Notes under the pieces: generated by a model
Databases searched by the model: none
What the model saw: only the letters and a program-made list of their open reading frames with translations
What the model was told of the DNA's origin: nothing
Part shown: positions 48,867 through 57,389 of the stretch, piece by piece
How positions within the stretch are numbered: position 1 is the first letter of the stretch
Layout of the letters: every line of letters begins with the position of its first letter
NCBI GenBank assembly: GCA_035506575.1
Contig: DATJPD010000049.1
Coordinates: 28,273 to 92,272 of the forward strand
Source of the DNA: DATJPD01 sp035506575
GTDB taxonomy: Bacteria; Pseudomonadota; Alphaproteobacteria; CACIAM-22H2
Direction of reading: 5' to 3'
DNA length: 64,000 nt
Position numbers and translations under genes: made by a program

Positions 48867-49307
48867 TCAGCCCTGGATGAGCGTTTCCGCCAGAAGCAGG
48901 ATGTCGGAGTCCATCTGCTCCTTGACCGAGCGATAGAGGTCGCGGATCGACACCACCCCGATGAGCCGGCCGCCGTCCACCACCGGGAGATGGCGGTACC
49001 CATGCTGGTTCATGAGCTCGAGCGCGTGCAGGACTGCGTCTGAGGATTTGACCGTATCCGGATTGGCGGTCATCACCTCGGCGAGCCGGGTCGTCTCCGG
49101 ATCCTTGCGCGCGGCGACGACGCGCACCAGCACGTCGCGCTCGGTGAAAATGCCGACCAGCTTCCCATCCTCGACCACCGGCACGGCGCCGAAGCGGCGC
49201 TTGGCCATGGCATCGACCACCTCGCGGACGACGGCGTCGGGGTCGAACGCGACCAGCTGCTGATCGTGGATGGCGTGCGGTACGATCGTGTGTTCGACGG
49301 GCAGCAT
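48867..49307 (-). CDS. CBS-domain protein
   Basis: Cytosolic protein of 146 residues made of two CBS domains and little else: AMAKRRFGAVPVVEDGKLVGIFTERDVL, shown by its landmark FGAVPVVEDGKLVG, and HGYRHLPVVDGGRLIGVVSI. Such stand-alone pairs bind adenine nucleotides and regulate partner proteins. The start at 49307 is one base from the stop of the upstream patatin gene, so the two form a transcript, and the patatin is a plausible partner. Confidence 0.9.
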   Translation of the reverse strand: MLPVEHTIVPHAIHDQQLVAFDPDAVVREVVDAMAKRRFGAVPVVEDGKLVGIFTERDVLVRVVAARKDPETTRLAEVMTANPDTVKSSDAVLHALELMNQHGYRHLPVVDGGRLIGVVSIRDLYRSVKEQMDSDILLLAETLIQG

Positions 49308-49308
49308 G

Positions 49309-50379
49309 TCAGAAGAACAGCCTCTGGAGGTCGATCGTGGAGTCGACGCCGAGCGAGCCGTAATGCCGCTCGAGCCAGGCATCGGCGGTCCGGCCGCCGA
49401 GATCGAACAGGAGATGCAGGAAATCGCGGTCGAGGTTGAACTTCGACGAGGCGCCCAGGTGCCCCATCTCCTTCTCGGCCTGGATCATGTGAAAATAGAT
49501 GCGCCGCAGATTCGAGCGGCCGGTCAGCCGGTGCTGCTCGAGCAGCCGGGTGACGAGCGCGATCGCGCGCATCTCGCGCATCATCGTCGCGTTGAAGCTG
49601 ATCGAGTTCATGCGGTCGATGATGGCGCGCGCGCTGTCCGGCAGCTCCTCGACCACGATCGGGTTGATCTCCACGATGACGATATCGCTGGCGCGGCAGT
49701 TGTAGATCAATGGGAACATCGCGGGATTGCCCATGAACCCACCGTCCCAGTAGTGCTCGCCCTCGATCTCGACCGCGTGGAACAGGTGAGGCAGACAGCT
49801 CGAGGCGAGCAGCGCCTCGACCGACATTTCCTTCTGCTTGAACACGCGGATCTTGCCCGTGCGGACGTTCGTGGTGTTGACGAACAGCTTGATGGCGCTC
49901 GAGCCGTGCTTGAGGCGTTCGAAGTCGATCAACTCCTCGAGGATCTTGCGCAGCGGGTTCACGCCCTGCGGGTTGAACTGGTACGGCGAGAAGATGCGCG
50001 TCCAGATGTCGAACACCTGGTAGGCGGGCGAGTTGTCGAGGTTATGGTTGCCGAACAGCTTGTCGAACGGCGTCGGCTGGAAGATCGAGAAGCGGCCGCT
50101 CTCGGCGATGCGCTCCCAGAATTCGCGCAACAGGGCCCTCGCCCCTTCGCGCCCGCCGCGCATCATGCCGTAGACGAGGACGGCGCCGTTCATGGCCCCG
50201 GCGCTGGTGGCGCTGACCCCGTCGATGTTGACCCGCGGATCCTCGAGCAACCGGTCGAGCACGCCCCAGGTGAAGGCGCCGTGAGCGCCTCCGCCCTGCA
50301 GGGCGAGACTGACGGTGCGCGCCGGGCCGGCCGTTCGGCCGGCGGCGGATCGCGTTCCGGTTGTCGGGGTCGTATCCAT
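49309..50379 (-). CDS. Patatin-like phospholipase
   Basis: Protein of 356 residues with the patatin fold. The oxyanion loop is LALQGGGAHGAF, the nucleophile elbow is SATSAGAMNGA and the Asp of the dyad is in YWDGGFMGNP. The first residue of the GxSxG motif is Ala here, a variant also found in relatives. It is probably a cytosolic acyl hydrolase acting on phospholipids. Transcription likely starts from the TTGTTG/TATTTA promoter at 50431-50459. The CBS gene follows after one base. Confidence 0.88.
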   Translation of the reverse strand: MDTTPTTGTRSAAGRTAGPARTVSLALQGGGAHGAFTWGVLDRLLEDPRVNIDGVSATSAGAMNGAVLVYGMMRGGREGARALLREFWERIAESGRFSIFQPTPFDKLFGNHNLDNSPAYQVFDIWTRIFSPYQFNPQGVNPLRKILEELIDFERLKHGSSAIKLFVNTTNVRTGKIRVFKQKEMSVEALLASSCLPHLFHAVEIEGEHYWDGGFMGNPAMFPLIYNCRASDIVIVEINPIVVEELPDSARAIIDRMNSISFNATMMREMRAIALVTRLLEQHRLTGRSNLRRIYFHMIQAEKEMGHLGASSKFNLDRDFLHLLFDLGGRTADAWLERHYGSLGVDSTIDLQRLFF

Positions 50380-50430
50380 CCGAGGTCCTGCACCGGGCCG
50401 CACGCAACGCGCGGCCGCTGGGATTTTCGT

Positions 50431-50459
50431 TAAATACTATGTCCTTAATTTACCAACAA
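50431..50459 (-). promoter_or_regulatory. Sigma-70 promoter of the patatin-CBS operon
   Basis: On the minus strand TTGTTG (50459-50454) and TATTTA (50436-50431) are separated by 17 bases in an AT-rich island between two genes. The predicted start at about 50424 gives a 45-base leader to the patatin ATG at 50379. Confidence 0.45.
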
Positions 50460-50482
50460 AAGATGAATTACCGCAGCCTCGG

Positions 50483-51025
50483 TCAATCCGGGCGGCGGGT
50501 GCGGAACTTGGGCGAGCCGAACACCTGCTTGGTCAGCGGCGGCGCCGGAGGCGGCCCGCCGGGCCTCGCGGGCCGCCCGGCGAACCGGCCCAGGCTCAAC
50601 GTGCGGTCGTACATGACGAGGGCGCCCGCCAGCGCCAGGTTGATGCAGAACCGCGTCGGGATCTTCACCACGTGGTCGCAGCGCGCCAGCAGCCGGGGCG
50701 ACAAAGACCCGCGCTCGGGTCCCAGCACGTACGCCGCGGCGCGCGGATGGTGGAAGCTCGGCAGCTCGACCGCATCGTCGACCAGCTCGACGCCGACCAA
50801 GGCGCAGCCGGCCGGCAGCCGGAACTCCGCGAGATCGGCGAACTCGTAGAGGGGCACGTTGGCCGGGGCGTCGGAGGTGTCCGAGCGGCCGCCTTCATGG
50901 CGGGGATACACGGCGCCGATCGTGAACACAAAGCTGGCGGCGAACGCGTGCGCCGTACGCATCAGGCTGCCGAGATTCATCGGCTTGCTGATGCCCTCGA
51001 CGCCGATGCCGAAATAACCCCGCAT
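50483..51025 (-). CDS. SpoU/TrmH-family RNA methyltransferase
   Basis: Protein of 180 residues with the SPOUT fold: MRGYFGIGVEGISKPMNLGSLMRTAHAF at the start (landmark SKPMNLGSLMRTA), then YVLGPERGSLSPRLLARCD and IPTRFCINLALAGALVMYDR, the knot-forming C-terminal motif. The target (tRNA or rRNA) is not known. The C-terminus has a proline- and arginine-rich tail of about 35 residues. ATG at 51025 begins the conserved region. It is divergent from the asparaginase gene. Confidence 0.9.
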   Translation of the reverse strand: MRGYFGIGVEGISKPMNLGSLMRTAHAFAASFVFTIGAVYPRHEGGRSDTSDAPANVPLYEFADLAEFRLPAGCALVGVELVDDAVELPSFHHPRAAAYVLGPERGSLSPRLLARCDHVVKIPTRFCINLALAGALVMYDRTLSLGRFAGRPARPGGPPPAPPLTKQVFGSPKFRTRRPD

Positions 51026-51101
51026 ATGGAACCCCTGGGCGGCACCTTGCCTAGGCGGCACGCGCAAGGCAAGGTGATGGCTCCTCAACTCGAGACGAGT
51101 C

Positions 51102-52109
51102 ATGTCCGACACCGCTCCGGTGCTGATCGAGGTGTGGCGCGGTGGCATGGTCGAAAGCCGCCACCGCGGCGCCTACGCGATTGTGGATTCCGAAGGCGAC
51201 GTGATTGCCGCCCAGGGCGATATCGAGCGGCCGGTCTACGCGCGTTCGGCGATCAAGCCGCTGCAGGCCCTGCCTCTGGTCGAGACCGGGGCCGCCGATT
51301 CCTGGGGCATATCGCCCGAGGAGCTGGCGATCGCCTGCGCCAGCCACGGCGGCGAGCCCCGTCACGTCGAAATCGTCGGCCGCTGGCTCGAACGGATGGG
51401 CCTCGGCCCGGCGGATCTCGAATGCGGCGCGCATGCGCCGAGCCATGCGCCGTCGGCGCGTGCGCTCAGCGCCTCGGGACGCGAGCCCTCGGCGCTGCAC
51501 AACAACTGCTCCGGCAAGCACACCGGCATGCTGGCGACCTGCCGGCTGCTCAAGGAGCCGACGCAAGGCTATATCCAGCTCCATCATCCCGAACAGCGCC
51601 GGGTCGTCGGCGTGCTGTCGGAGATGTGCGGCATCGACCTCTCGGATGCTCCGCGCGGCATCGACGGCTGCGGACTGCCGCAGCTCGGTATCCCGCTCAA
51701 GGCGCTGGCGTTCGCGTTCGCGCGCTTCGGCTCGCCCGCGGGCCTTCGCACCACGCGCGAAGCCGCCTGCCGGCGCATCGCCGCCGCCATGCGCGCACAT
51801 CCGTTCCTGGTCGCCGGCAGCGGCCGCTTCTGCACGCGCGCGATCGAGATCGCGGGCGACAAGGCGCTGGTGAAGACCGGCGCCGAGGGGATGTATGCCG
51901 CGGCCCTGCCGGCGCAGGGCCTCGGGATCGCGCTCAAGATCGACGACGGGGCGGCGCGCGCGGCGGAGGCCGCCATGGCGACCTTGCTCATCCGTCACGC
52001 GCGGCTCGACGCGGCGCAGATCGATGCGTTGCAGCCCTGGTGCATGCCGCCGGTGCTGAACGTCGCGGGGGCGGCGGTCGGCAAGATCGCACCGGCTGCC
52101 GATTTCTGA
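51102..52109 (+). CDS. L-asparaginase II (AnsA/ReAV type)
   Basis: Protein of 335 residues of the asparaginase II family found in Rhizobium etli, structurally related to beta-lactamase-like hydrolases. The catalytic Ser-Lys pair lies in RSAIKPLQALPL, the second conserved group in ACASHGGEPRHVE, and NNCSGKHTGML is a family signature. It hydrolyses asparagine to aspartate and ammonia in the cytosol. It overlaps the next gene by one base (TGATG). Confidence 0.9.
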   Translation: MSDTAPVLIEVWRGGMVESRHRGAYAIVDSEGDVIAAQGDIERPVYARSAIKPLQALPLVETGAADSWGISPEELAIACASHGGEPRHVEIVGRWLERMGLGPADLECGAHAPSHAPSARALSASGREPSALHNNCSGKHTGMLATCRLLKEPTQGYIQLHHPEQRRVVGVLSEMCGIDLSDAPRGIDGCGLPQLGIPLKALAFAFARFGSPAGLRTTREAACRRIAAAMRAHPFLVAGSGRFCTRAIEIAGDKALVKTGAEGMYAAALPAQGLGIALKIDDGAARAAEAAMATLLIRHARLDAAQIDALQPWCMPPVLNVAGAAVGKIAPAADF

Positions 52110-53347
52110 TGACCGATCCGGTCCATCTGCAATACGAAACGCTGCCCTATCCGCCGCGCGATCCGCGGGATGAGGCCAAGCGGCTGGTCACCGGCTCGCC
52201 CTCGCGCCTCGCCGAGCTCGACCATTTCGTCTTCGGCGGGCGGCGGGATTTCCGCCGGCCGTTCCGGGCCCTCGTCGCCGGCGGCGGCACGGGGGATGCC
52301 GCGATCATGCTCGGCCAGCAGCTCGCCGATGCCGGGGCCCGGGATGCCGAGGTCGTCTATCTCGACTGGTCGACCGCGTCGCGCAAAATCGCCGAGGCGC
52401 GCGCGGCGGCGCGCGGCCTCAAAAATCTTCGATTCGTCACCGGCTCGCTGCTCGAGATCGGGACGCTCGGCCTCGGCCGCTTCGACTACATCGATTCTTG
52501 CGGGGTCCTGCATCATCTGCCCGATCCGCCGGCGGGATTGCGGGCCCTGACCGACGCCCTTGCCGAAGACGGGGGCATGGGCCTGATGCTGTACGGCCGC
52601 CTCGGCCGCACCGGCGTCTACCCGGCCCAGGCGATGCTGCAGGCCCTCGTGCGCGAGACGGACGATCCCGCGGCACGGCTGGCGCTGGCGAAGAAGCTTC
52701 TCGGGCAGCTGCCGGCGACCAACTGGCTCAAGCGCAACCCCTTCGTCACCGATCACCTTGTCGAGGGCGATCCCGGCATCTTCGACCTGCTTCTGCACGC
52801 GCGCGACCGCGCCTACGGCGTGACCGAGATCGACGAGCTTGTCCGCACCGCCGGCTTGCGCCTGGTCTCGTTCGTACCGCCGGCCCGTTACGAGCCGGCG
52901 AGCTATCTCTCGGATGCAGCTTTGCTGCGCCGGCTCGACGGCAAGCCCATGCTCGAGCGCGCGGCCTTCGCCGAGAACCTTGCCGGCAACATCAAGAGCC
53001 ACGTGTTCTACGTCGTCCGCAGCACCAATCCCGTGGCGGCCCCGCAGCCCGACCGCGACGCCGTCCCTGTCTATAGCGAGCCCGAGATGGCCGCGACCGC
53101 GCGCGCCTTCAAACCCGGCGCCACGTTGAAAGCGAGCGTGGACGGCTGGACAGCCAAGATGCCGCTCCCGCCGCTCACGCCCGCCATCGCCGAGCTGATC
53201 GACGGCAAACGCACTCTCATCGACATTCATCGCGCGATTCTGGAGCGCCGGCCCGACCTGTCCTGGGACGAGTTCGCAGCCCAGTTCCGGCTCTATTACG
53301 CCGCATTCCACGGCGTCGGCCATCTGATGCTGAAGCTGCCGGCTTAG
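52109..53347 (+). CDS. SAM-dependent methyltransferase with extra C-terminal domain
   Basis: Protein of 412 residues. The class I SAM-binding motif is LVAGGGTGDAAIML, and YIDSCGVLHHLPDPPAGLRAL follows. After about residue 215 comes a second region not typical of simple methyltransferases, with PFVTDHLVEGDPGIFDLLLHARDRAY and a C-terminal all-helical part. Related proteins are linked to peptide or natural-product modification, but the substrate is unknown. The ATG overlaps the asparaginase stop. The long open frame upstream is not part of it. Confidence 0.82.
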   Translation: MTDPVHLQYETLPYPPRDPRDEAKRLVTGSPSRLAELDHFVFGGRRDFRRPFRALVAGGGTGDAAIMLGQQLADAGARDAEVVYLDWSTASRKIAEARAAARGLKNLRFVTGSLLEIGTLGLGRFDYIDSCGVLHHLPDPPAGLRALTDALAEDGGMGLMLYGRLGRTGVYPAQAMLQALVRETDDPAARLALAKKLLGQLPATNWLKRNPFVTDHLVEGDPGIFDLLLHARDRAYGVTEIDELVRTAGLRLVSFVPPARYEPASYLSDAALLRRLDGKPMLERAAFAENLAGNIKSHVFYVVRSTNPVAAPQPDRDAVPVYSEPEMAATARAFKPGATLKASVDGWTAKMPLPPLTPAIAELIDGKRTLIDIHRAILERRPDLSWDEFAAQFRLYYAAFHGVGHLMLKLPA

Positions 53348-53868
53348 GGCTGCTGCGCCTCGCGCACGAAGTAGATCAGATCGAGCTCGGGCGGCTCTTT
53401 CACGCCCAACGCGGAGAGCAAGCCGTGGCACTGGCCGCGGTGGTGCGCCTGATGATTGAACAGGTGGCTGATGACCAGCCGCGTCGGCGTCGCCTGCGCA
53501 TCGCCCTTGATCGTCTTGTAGCGCAGGGTCGAGTTCAGGGTCGGCTCGTCGAGCTCGTCGGCATAGTTGATGATCAGCGCGTCTTCCGCCTCGCGCGCCA
53601 CGCGCAATCCGACCAGGTCGGCATAGAGGATCTGGTCGAGCGAGCGGATGCCGGTGTCGAGCTTGCCGGTGAGCCGGCCCATCCAGTTGCGGTCGCCGAC
53701 CAGGATATGGTTGAGCGTGGCATGCAGCGAGCCGAAATAGGACGGAACGGCCCGCAGGTAGTCGGCCTCGTGCAACGCCGCCGCCGCCGCATAGAGCCGC
53801 CGGTTGGCCCATTGGTTGTAGCGGGCCATCGTGCGGATCTGCGCGAGGTCGGGCGGGACGAAGCTCAC
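53344..53868 (-). CDS. DinB-family metal-binding protein
   Basis: Protein of 174 residues with the DinB four-helix fold. The three metal-binding His positions fit NHILVGDRNW near the start, and SHLFNHQAHHRGQCHGLL near the end. Such proteins are often thiol transferases or hydrolases for small thiols. The start is a GTG inside the stop of the upstream acetoacetyl-CoA synthetase gene (GTGA overlap). Its 3' end overlaps the convergent methyltransferase gene by four bases. Confidence 0.88.
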   Translation of the reverse strand: MSFVPPDLAQIRTMARYNQWANRRLYAAAAALHEADYLRAVPSYFGSLHATLNHILVGDRNWMGRLTGKLDTGIRSLDQILYADLVGLRVAREAEDALIINYADELDEPTLNSTLRYKTIKGDAQATPTRLVISHLFNHQAHHRGQCHGLLSALGVKEPPELDLIYFVREAQQP

Positions 53869-55838
53869 ACCGCGAGCTCCGGCCGGTTGCGGTAGAGGTC
53901 GAGCGCCTCGGGGTTGGCGAGCGCCTCTTTGTTCTTGATCGGCCGGCCATGGACCACGTCGCGCACCGCGAGTTCGACGATCTTGCCGCTTTTCGTCCGC
54001 GGAATGTCCAGCACCTGGAGGATCTTCGCAGGCACGTGGCGCGGCGTCGTGTTCTTGCGGATCTGGTCCTTGATCTTCTTCTCGAGCTCGGGCGAGAGCT
54101 TGACGCCCGCCCGCAAGGTGACGAACAGCACGACGCGCACGTCGTTGTCCCAATCCTGGCCGATGACGATGCTCTCCAGCACCTCTGGCACCTGCTCCAC
54201 CTGGCGGTAGATCTCGGCCGTGCCGATGCGCACCCCGCCGGGGTTGAGCACCGCGTCGGAGCGGCCATAGATGATTACGCCCCCGCGCTCGGTGATCGCC
54301 GTCCAGTCGCCGTGACACCACACGTTGGGGAAGCGCTCGAAGTAGGCGGCGTGATATTTCTTGCCGTCGGGGTCGTTCCAGAAGCCGACCGGCATCGAGG
54401 GGAACGGCTTCACGCACACCAGCTCGCCTTTGGATCCCACTCCCGGCTTGCCGCTGTCGTCGAATACATCGACCGCCATGCCGAGGCCGCGCGCCTGGAT
54501 CTCGCCGCGATAGACCGGCCCGATCGGATTGCCGATGACGAAGCAGGAGACGATGTCGGTTCCGCCGGAGATCGAGGCGAGGTGCAGGTCCTTCTTGATG
54601 CTGCGGTAGACGTAGTCGTAGCTCTCGTCGACCAGCGGCGATCCGGTCGAGGTCATGGTGCGCACGTCGGCAAGCTTGTGCGTCTTGACCGGCTCGAGCC
54701 CCGCCTTCGCACACGCATCGAGATACTTGGCCGAGGTCCCGAACAACGTCATGTGCTCGGCATCGGCGAAATCGTAGATGACGTTGCCCGACGGATAGAA
54801 CGGCGAGCCGTCGTAGAGCAGCAAGGTCGCCTCCGAGGCGAGGCCCGAGATCAGCCAGTTCCACATCATCCACGAGCATGTCGTGAAGTAGAAGACGCGG
54901 TCGCCGGCCTTCACGTCGCTCTGCAGGCGATGCTCCTTGAGGTGCTGCAGGAGCGTGCCGCCCGCGCCGTGGACGATACATTTCGGGACACCCGTCGTTC
55001 CCGACGAGAACAGGATGAAGAGCGGATGGTTGAACGGCAGCCGCGTGTATTCGACGGCGCGCGGCGAGAACGGAGCCGTGAACTGCGGCAACGTCACGGA
55101 CTTCGGCACGCTGCCGAGCGCCGGGACATCGGCCACGTAGGGAATGACGACCGTCCGCGCCAAGGTCGGCAGCTTCGGCACGATCTCGGCCAGCTTGCCC
55201 AGGACGTCGTGCGTCTTGCCGTTGTAATGATAGGCGTCCACCGCGAACAGGATCTTGGGCTCGATCTGGCCGAACCGGTCGAGCACGCCCTGCACGCCGA
55301 AATCCGGCGAGCACGACGACCACACAGCCCCCAGGCTCGACGCGGCGAGCGTGGCGATGATCGCCTCGGGCATGTTGGGCACGATGCCGGCCACCCGGTC
55401 GCCGACCCCGACACCCGCCGCCTTCATCGCCTGTTGCAGGCGCGACACGGCGGCATTGAGCTCGGCCCAGGTCATGCGGCGGCGCACCTTGTCCTCGCCC
55501 CAGAACACGAGTGCGGTCGACGCGTCGTTCCGGCGCAGCAGATTTTCGGCGTAGTTGAGACGCGCCTTGGGGAAGAACTTCGCACCGGGCATCTTGTCGA
55601 GGTCGACGACCGCGGGCTCGCCCGGACCGTCGCCGATCACCCCGCTCCAGGTCCACACGAGCCGCCAGAAGGCACCCGGGTCCTCGACCGACCAGCTCCA
55701 CAGCGCCGCATAGTCGGCAAAAGACCGGCCCGCCACGGCACTCGCGGCCTTCATGAACGCGGTCAGGTTCGAGGCCGCGATCCGCTCGGGCGAGGGGCGC
55801 CACATCATCACGGCGTTATGCTGCGCTGCCGCATCCAT
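53865..55838 (-). CDS. aacS: Acetoacetyl-CoA synthetase
   Basis: ANL-superfamily ligase of 657 residues that activates acetoacetate, linking ketone bodies and polyhydroxybutyrate to central metabolism. The P-loop is LFSSGTTGVPKCIVHG, the motif MTSTGSPL is diagnostic of acetoacetyl-CoA synthetases, and the A8 hinge is YGRSDAVLNPGGVRIGTAEIY (landmark GGVRIGTAEIY). The catalytic Lys is in TKSGKIVE. A CGGAGGAA ribosome-binding site precedes the ATG. It is coupled to the DinB gene downstream. Confidence 0.94.
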   Translation of the reverse strand: MDAAAQHNAVMMWRPSPERIAASNLTAFMKAASAVAGRSFADYAALWSWSVEDPGAFWRLVWTWSGVIGDGPGEPAVVDLDKMPGAKFFPKARLNYAENLLRRNDASTALVFWGEDKVRRRMTWAELNAAVSRLQQAMKAAGVGVGDRVAGIVPNMPEAIIATLAASSLGAVWSSCSPDFGVQGVLDRFGQIEPKILFAVDAYHYNGKTHDVLGKLAEIVPKLPTLARTVVIPYVADVPALGSVPKSVTLPQFTAPFSPRAVEYTRLPFNHPLFILFSSGTTGVPKCIVHGAGGTLLQHLKEHRLQSDVKAGDRVFYFTTCSWMMWNWLISGLASEATLLLYDGSPFYPSGNVIYDFADAEHMTLFGTSAKYLDACAKAGLEPVKTHKLADVRTMTSTGSPLVDESYDYVYRSIKKDLHLASISGGTDIVSCFVIGNPIGPVYRGEIQARGLGMAVDVFDDSGKPGVGSKGELVCVKPFPSMPVGFWNDPDGKKYHAAYFERFPNVWCHGDWTAITERGGVIIYGRSDAVLNPGGVRIGTAEIYRQVEQVPEVLESIVIGQDWDNDVRVVLFVTLRAGVKLSPELEKKIKDQIRKNTTPRHVPAKILQVLDIPRTKSGKIVELAVRDVVHGRPIKNKEALANPEALDLYRNRPELAV

Positions 55839-55944
55839 CGCGTTCCTCCGAAACTTCTCGCCCTACATTAAACCCGAACCATGAACCGCCGGAAGTGCGG
55901 CGACGATGGCGTTATTCCGGGCAAATGCCTAGGTTAACCCTGTC

Positions 55945-56583
55945 ATGACCGGCCCCGCCTTCGACGCCGACTTCCGGCGCACCTTGCACGATCTGATCGC
56001 CTGGCGGCGCGATGTCCGCCGCTTCCGCAAGCAGCCTGTGCCGGCGGGAAGCTTCGAGGCGCTGGTCGGCATCGCCTCGCTCGCCCCCTCGGTCGGCCTC
56101 AGCCAGCCGTGGCGGTTCGTCCTGGTCGACGACCCGCAGCGCCGGCAGGCGGTGCGCGACAATTTCGCGCGGGCCAACGCCGAGGCGCTCGCCTCCTATG
56201 CCGACGAGCGGGCGCGGCTCTATGCCACGCTCAAGCTCGCGGGCCTGGACGACGCCCCGGTGCAATTCGCGGTATTTGCCGATCGCGACACGCCGCAAGG
56301 TGGGGGGCTCGGCCGGCGCACCATGCCCGAGATGATGGAGTACTCGGCGGTCGCCGCGATGAACACCCTGTGGCTCGCCGCGCGTGCCGCGGGGCTGGGG
56401 CTCGGCTGGGTGTCGATTCTCGACCCCGCCGCCCTGTCGGCCCTGCTCGACGTGCCGCCGGCGTGGAAATTCGTCGGCTATTTCTGCCTCGGCTATCCGC
56501 AGACCGATGAGCTCACGCCCGAGCTCGAACGCGCCGGCTGGGAACACCGGCGCCCCGCCGGCGACTTCATCCTGCGCCGCTGA
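55945..56583 (+). CDS. bluB: 5,6-Dimethylbenzimidazole synthase BluB
   Basis: Flavin-destructase of 212 residues that converts reduced FMN and O2 into the lower ligand of cobalamin. The nitroreductase fold shows RRDVRRF near the start, SLAPSVGLSQPWRFV, the FMN-lid region ERARLYATLKLAGLDDAP, and a DRDTPQG segment typical of BluB. Oxygen is a substrate, so this route serves aerobic cobamide synthesis. No cobalamin riboswitch is visible upstream, and no other cob gene is in the window. Confidence 0.92.
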   Translation: MTGPAFDADFRRTLHDLIAWRRDVRRFRKQPVPAGSFEALVGIASLAPSVGLSQPWRFVLVDDPQRRQAVRDNFARANAEALASYADERARLYATLKLAGLDDAPVQFAVFADRDTPQGGGLGRRTMPEMMEYSAVAAMNTLWLAARAAGLGLGWVSILDPAALSALLDVPPAWKFVGYFCLGYPQTDELTPELERAGWEHRRPAGDFILRR

Positions 56584-56600
56584 CTTGCTACCCTGGCCGC

Positions 56601-57005
56601 ATGGCCGACAAGGACATCCTGCCGCCGACGCTCGCCGATCTCGAGGCGCTGGCCAATGCCGCGTACGGGACCCTGCCGGCCGAGTTCCGCCGGCACATCG
56701 TGAACGTGGCGATCCGCGTCGAGGATTTTCCGGACGAGGAGACCGAGCGCGAGATGGGTCTCGAAAGCCCGTTCGACCTGCTCGGCCTCTACCGCGGCGT
56801 CTCGCTGGCGCATAAGAGCCACGGCGACCCGGCGCCGATGCCGGATATGATCTTTCTCTACCGCCGGCCGATCCTCGATTACTGGTGCGAGACTGGCGAG
56901 GATCTCGCCTATGTGGTCCGGCACGTGCTGATCCACGAGATCGGCCATCATTTCGGGTTTTCGGACGACGACATGGAGGCGATCGAGGCCCAGGCGCCGG
57001 ACTAG
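56601..57005 (+). CDS. Zincin-like metallopeptidase family protein
   Basis: Protein of 134 residues of the short zincin_1 (DUF1025) family. The zinc motif is HEIGHHFGFSDDDM, HExxH with a third ligand Asp. The rest (GLYRGVSLAHKS, DMIFLYRRPILD) fits the family. The biological role is unknown. It follows bluB after 17 bases and may be cotranscribed. Confidence 0.9.
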   Translation: MADKDILPPTLADLEALANAAYGTLPAEFRRHIVNVAIRVEDFPDEETEREMGLESPFDLLGLYRGVSLAHKSHGDPAPMPDMIFLYRRPILDYWCETGEDLAYVVRHVLIHEIGHHFGFSDDDMEAIEAQAPD

Positions 57006-57050
57006 GTCGCCCTCTTGCGCGCCGCCGCCAGTCCCGCCACATCTATACCT

Positions 57051-57299
57051 ATGAGCGCCAAGACCGACCGCCCGACTTCAGACTCGACGTGGCAAGGGAC
57101 CGTATGGCGGACGCAGGACGGCAGCGTGCTGTCGTGCGTCGAGAAGCTGAAGGTCCTCAACGACAACTTCGCCGAGCTCGAGCAGCTCTGTCAGGACGCC
57201 TTCGAGGATGCCTTGCTCATGGGCTGCGAGGAGCGCCAGATCCGCGAGGCTCTGATGCAGGTCATCGCCGCCCTCGAGAACCCGTACAAGCGCGACTGA
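57051..57299 (+). CDS. Small acidic protein of unknown function
   Basis: Protein of 82 residues, mostly helical in its C-terminal half (LKVLNDNFAELEQLCQDAFEDALLMG as a helical region, landmark NFAELEQLCQDAFED). Two cysteines and many Glu and Asp residues are present. No family is recognised. It follows the zincin gene after 45 bases, without a clear promoter of its own. Confidence 0.6.
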   Translation: MSAKTDRPTSDSTWQGTVWRTQDGSVLSCVEKLKVLNDNFAELEQLCQDAFEDALLMGCEERQIREALMQVIAALENPYKRD

Positions 57300-57313
57300 C
57301 CACCGCGCGGCCG

Positions 57314-57342
57314 ATGACAGCGGTACGGCGCGGGCCTATAGT
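57314..57342 (+). promoter_or_regulatory. Sigma-70 promoter of the TauD/Fe-S operon
   Basis: ATGACA at 57314-57319 and TATAGT at 57337-57342 are 17 bases apart, a good match to the consensus. The predicted start is near 57349, which leaves a 40-base leader to the dioxygenase ATG. Confidence 0.5.
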
Positions 57343-57352
57343 TTTCGCGAGA

Positions 57353-57368
57353 TGCCCTGCTCAGGGCA
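57353..57368 (+). promoter_or_regulatory. Dyad at the transcription start of the TauD operon
   Basis: TGCCCTG and CAGGGCA form 7-bp arms around CT, spanning about +4 to +20 relative to the predicted start. A repressor bound here would block initiation. In RNA the two-base loop is too tight for a stable hairpin, so an operator is more likely. Confidence 0.4.
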
Positions 57369-57389
57369 CACGATCCGGAGGAACGACGG

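Noticed and set aside
50315..52108. Long open frame running into the methyltransferase gene, seeming to give a 1010-residue fusion
   Set aside because: The part before 52109 is a shadow of the asparaginase and other genes; the true start overlaps the asparaginase stop.
55839..55944. Possible cobalamin riboswitch before bluB
   Set aside because: The spacer is only 106 bases and lacks the conserved B12-box core.
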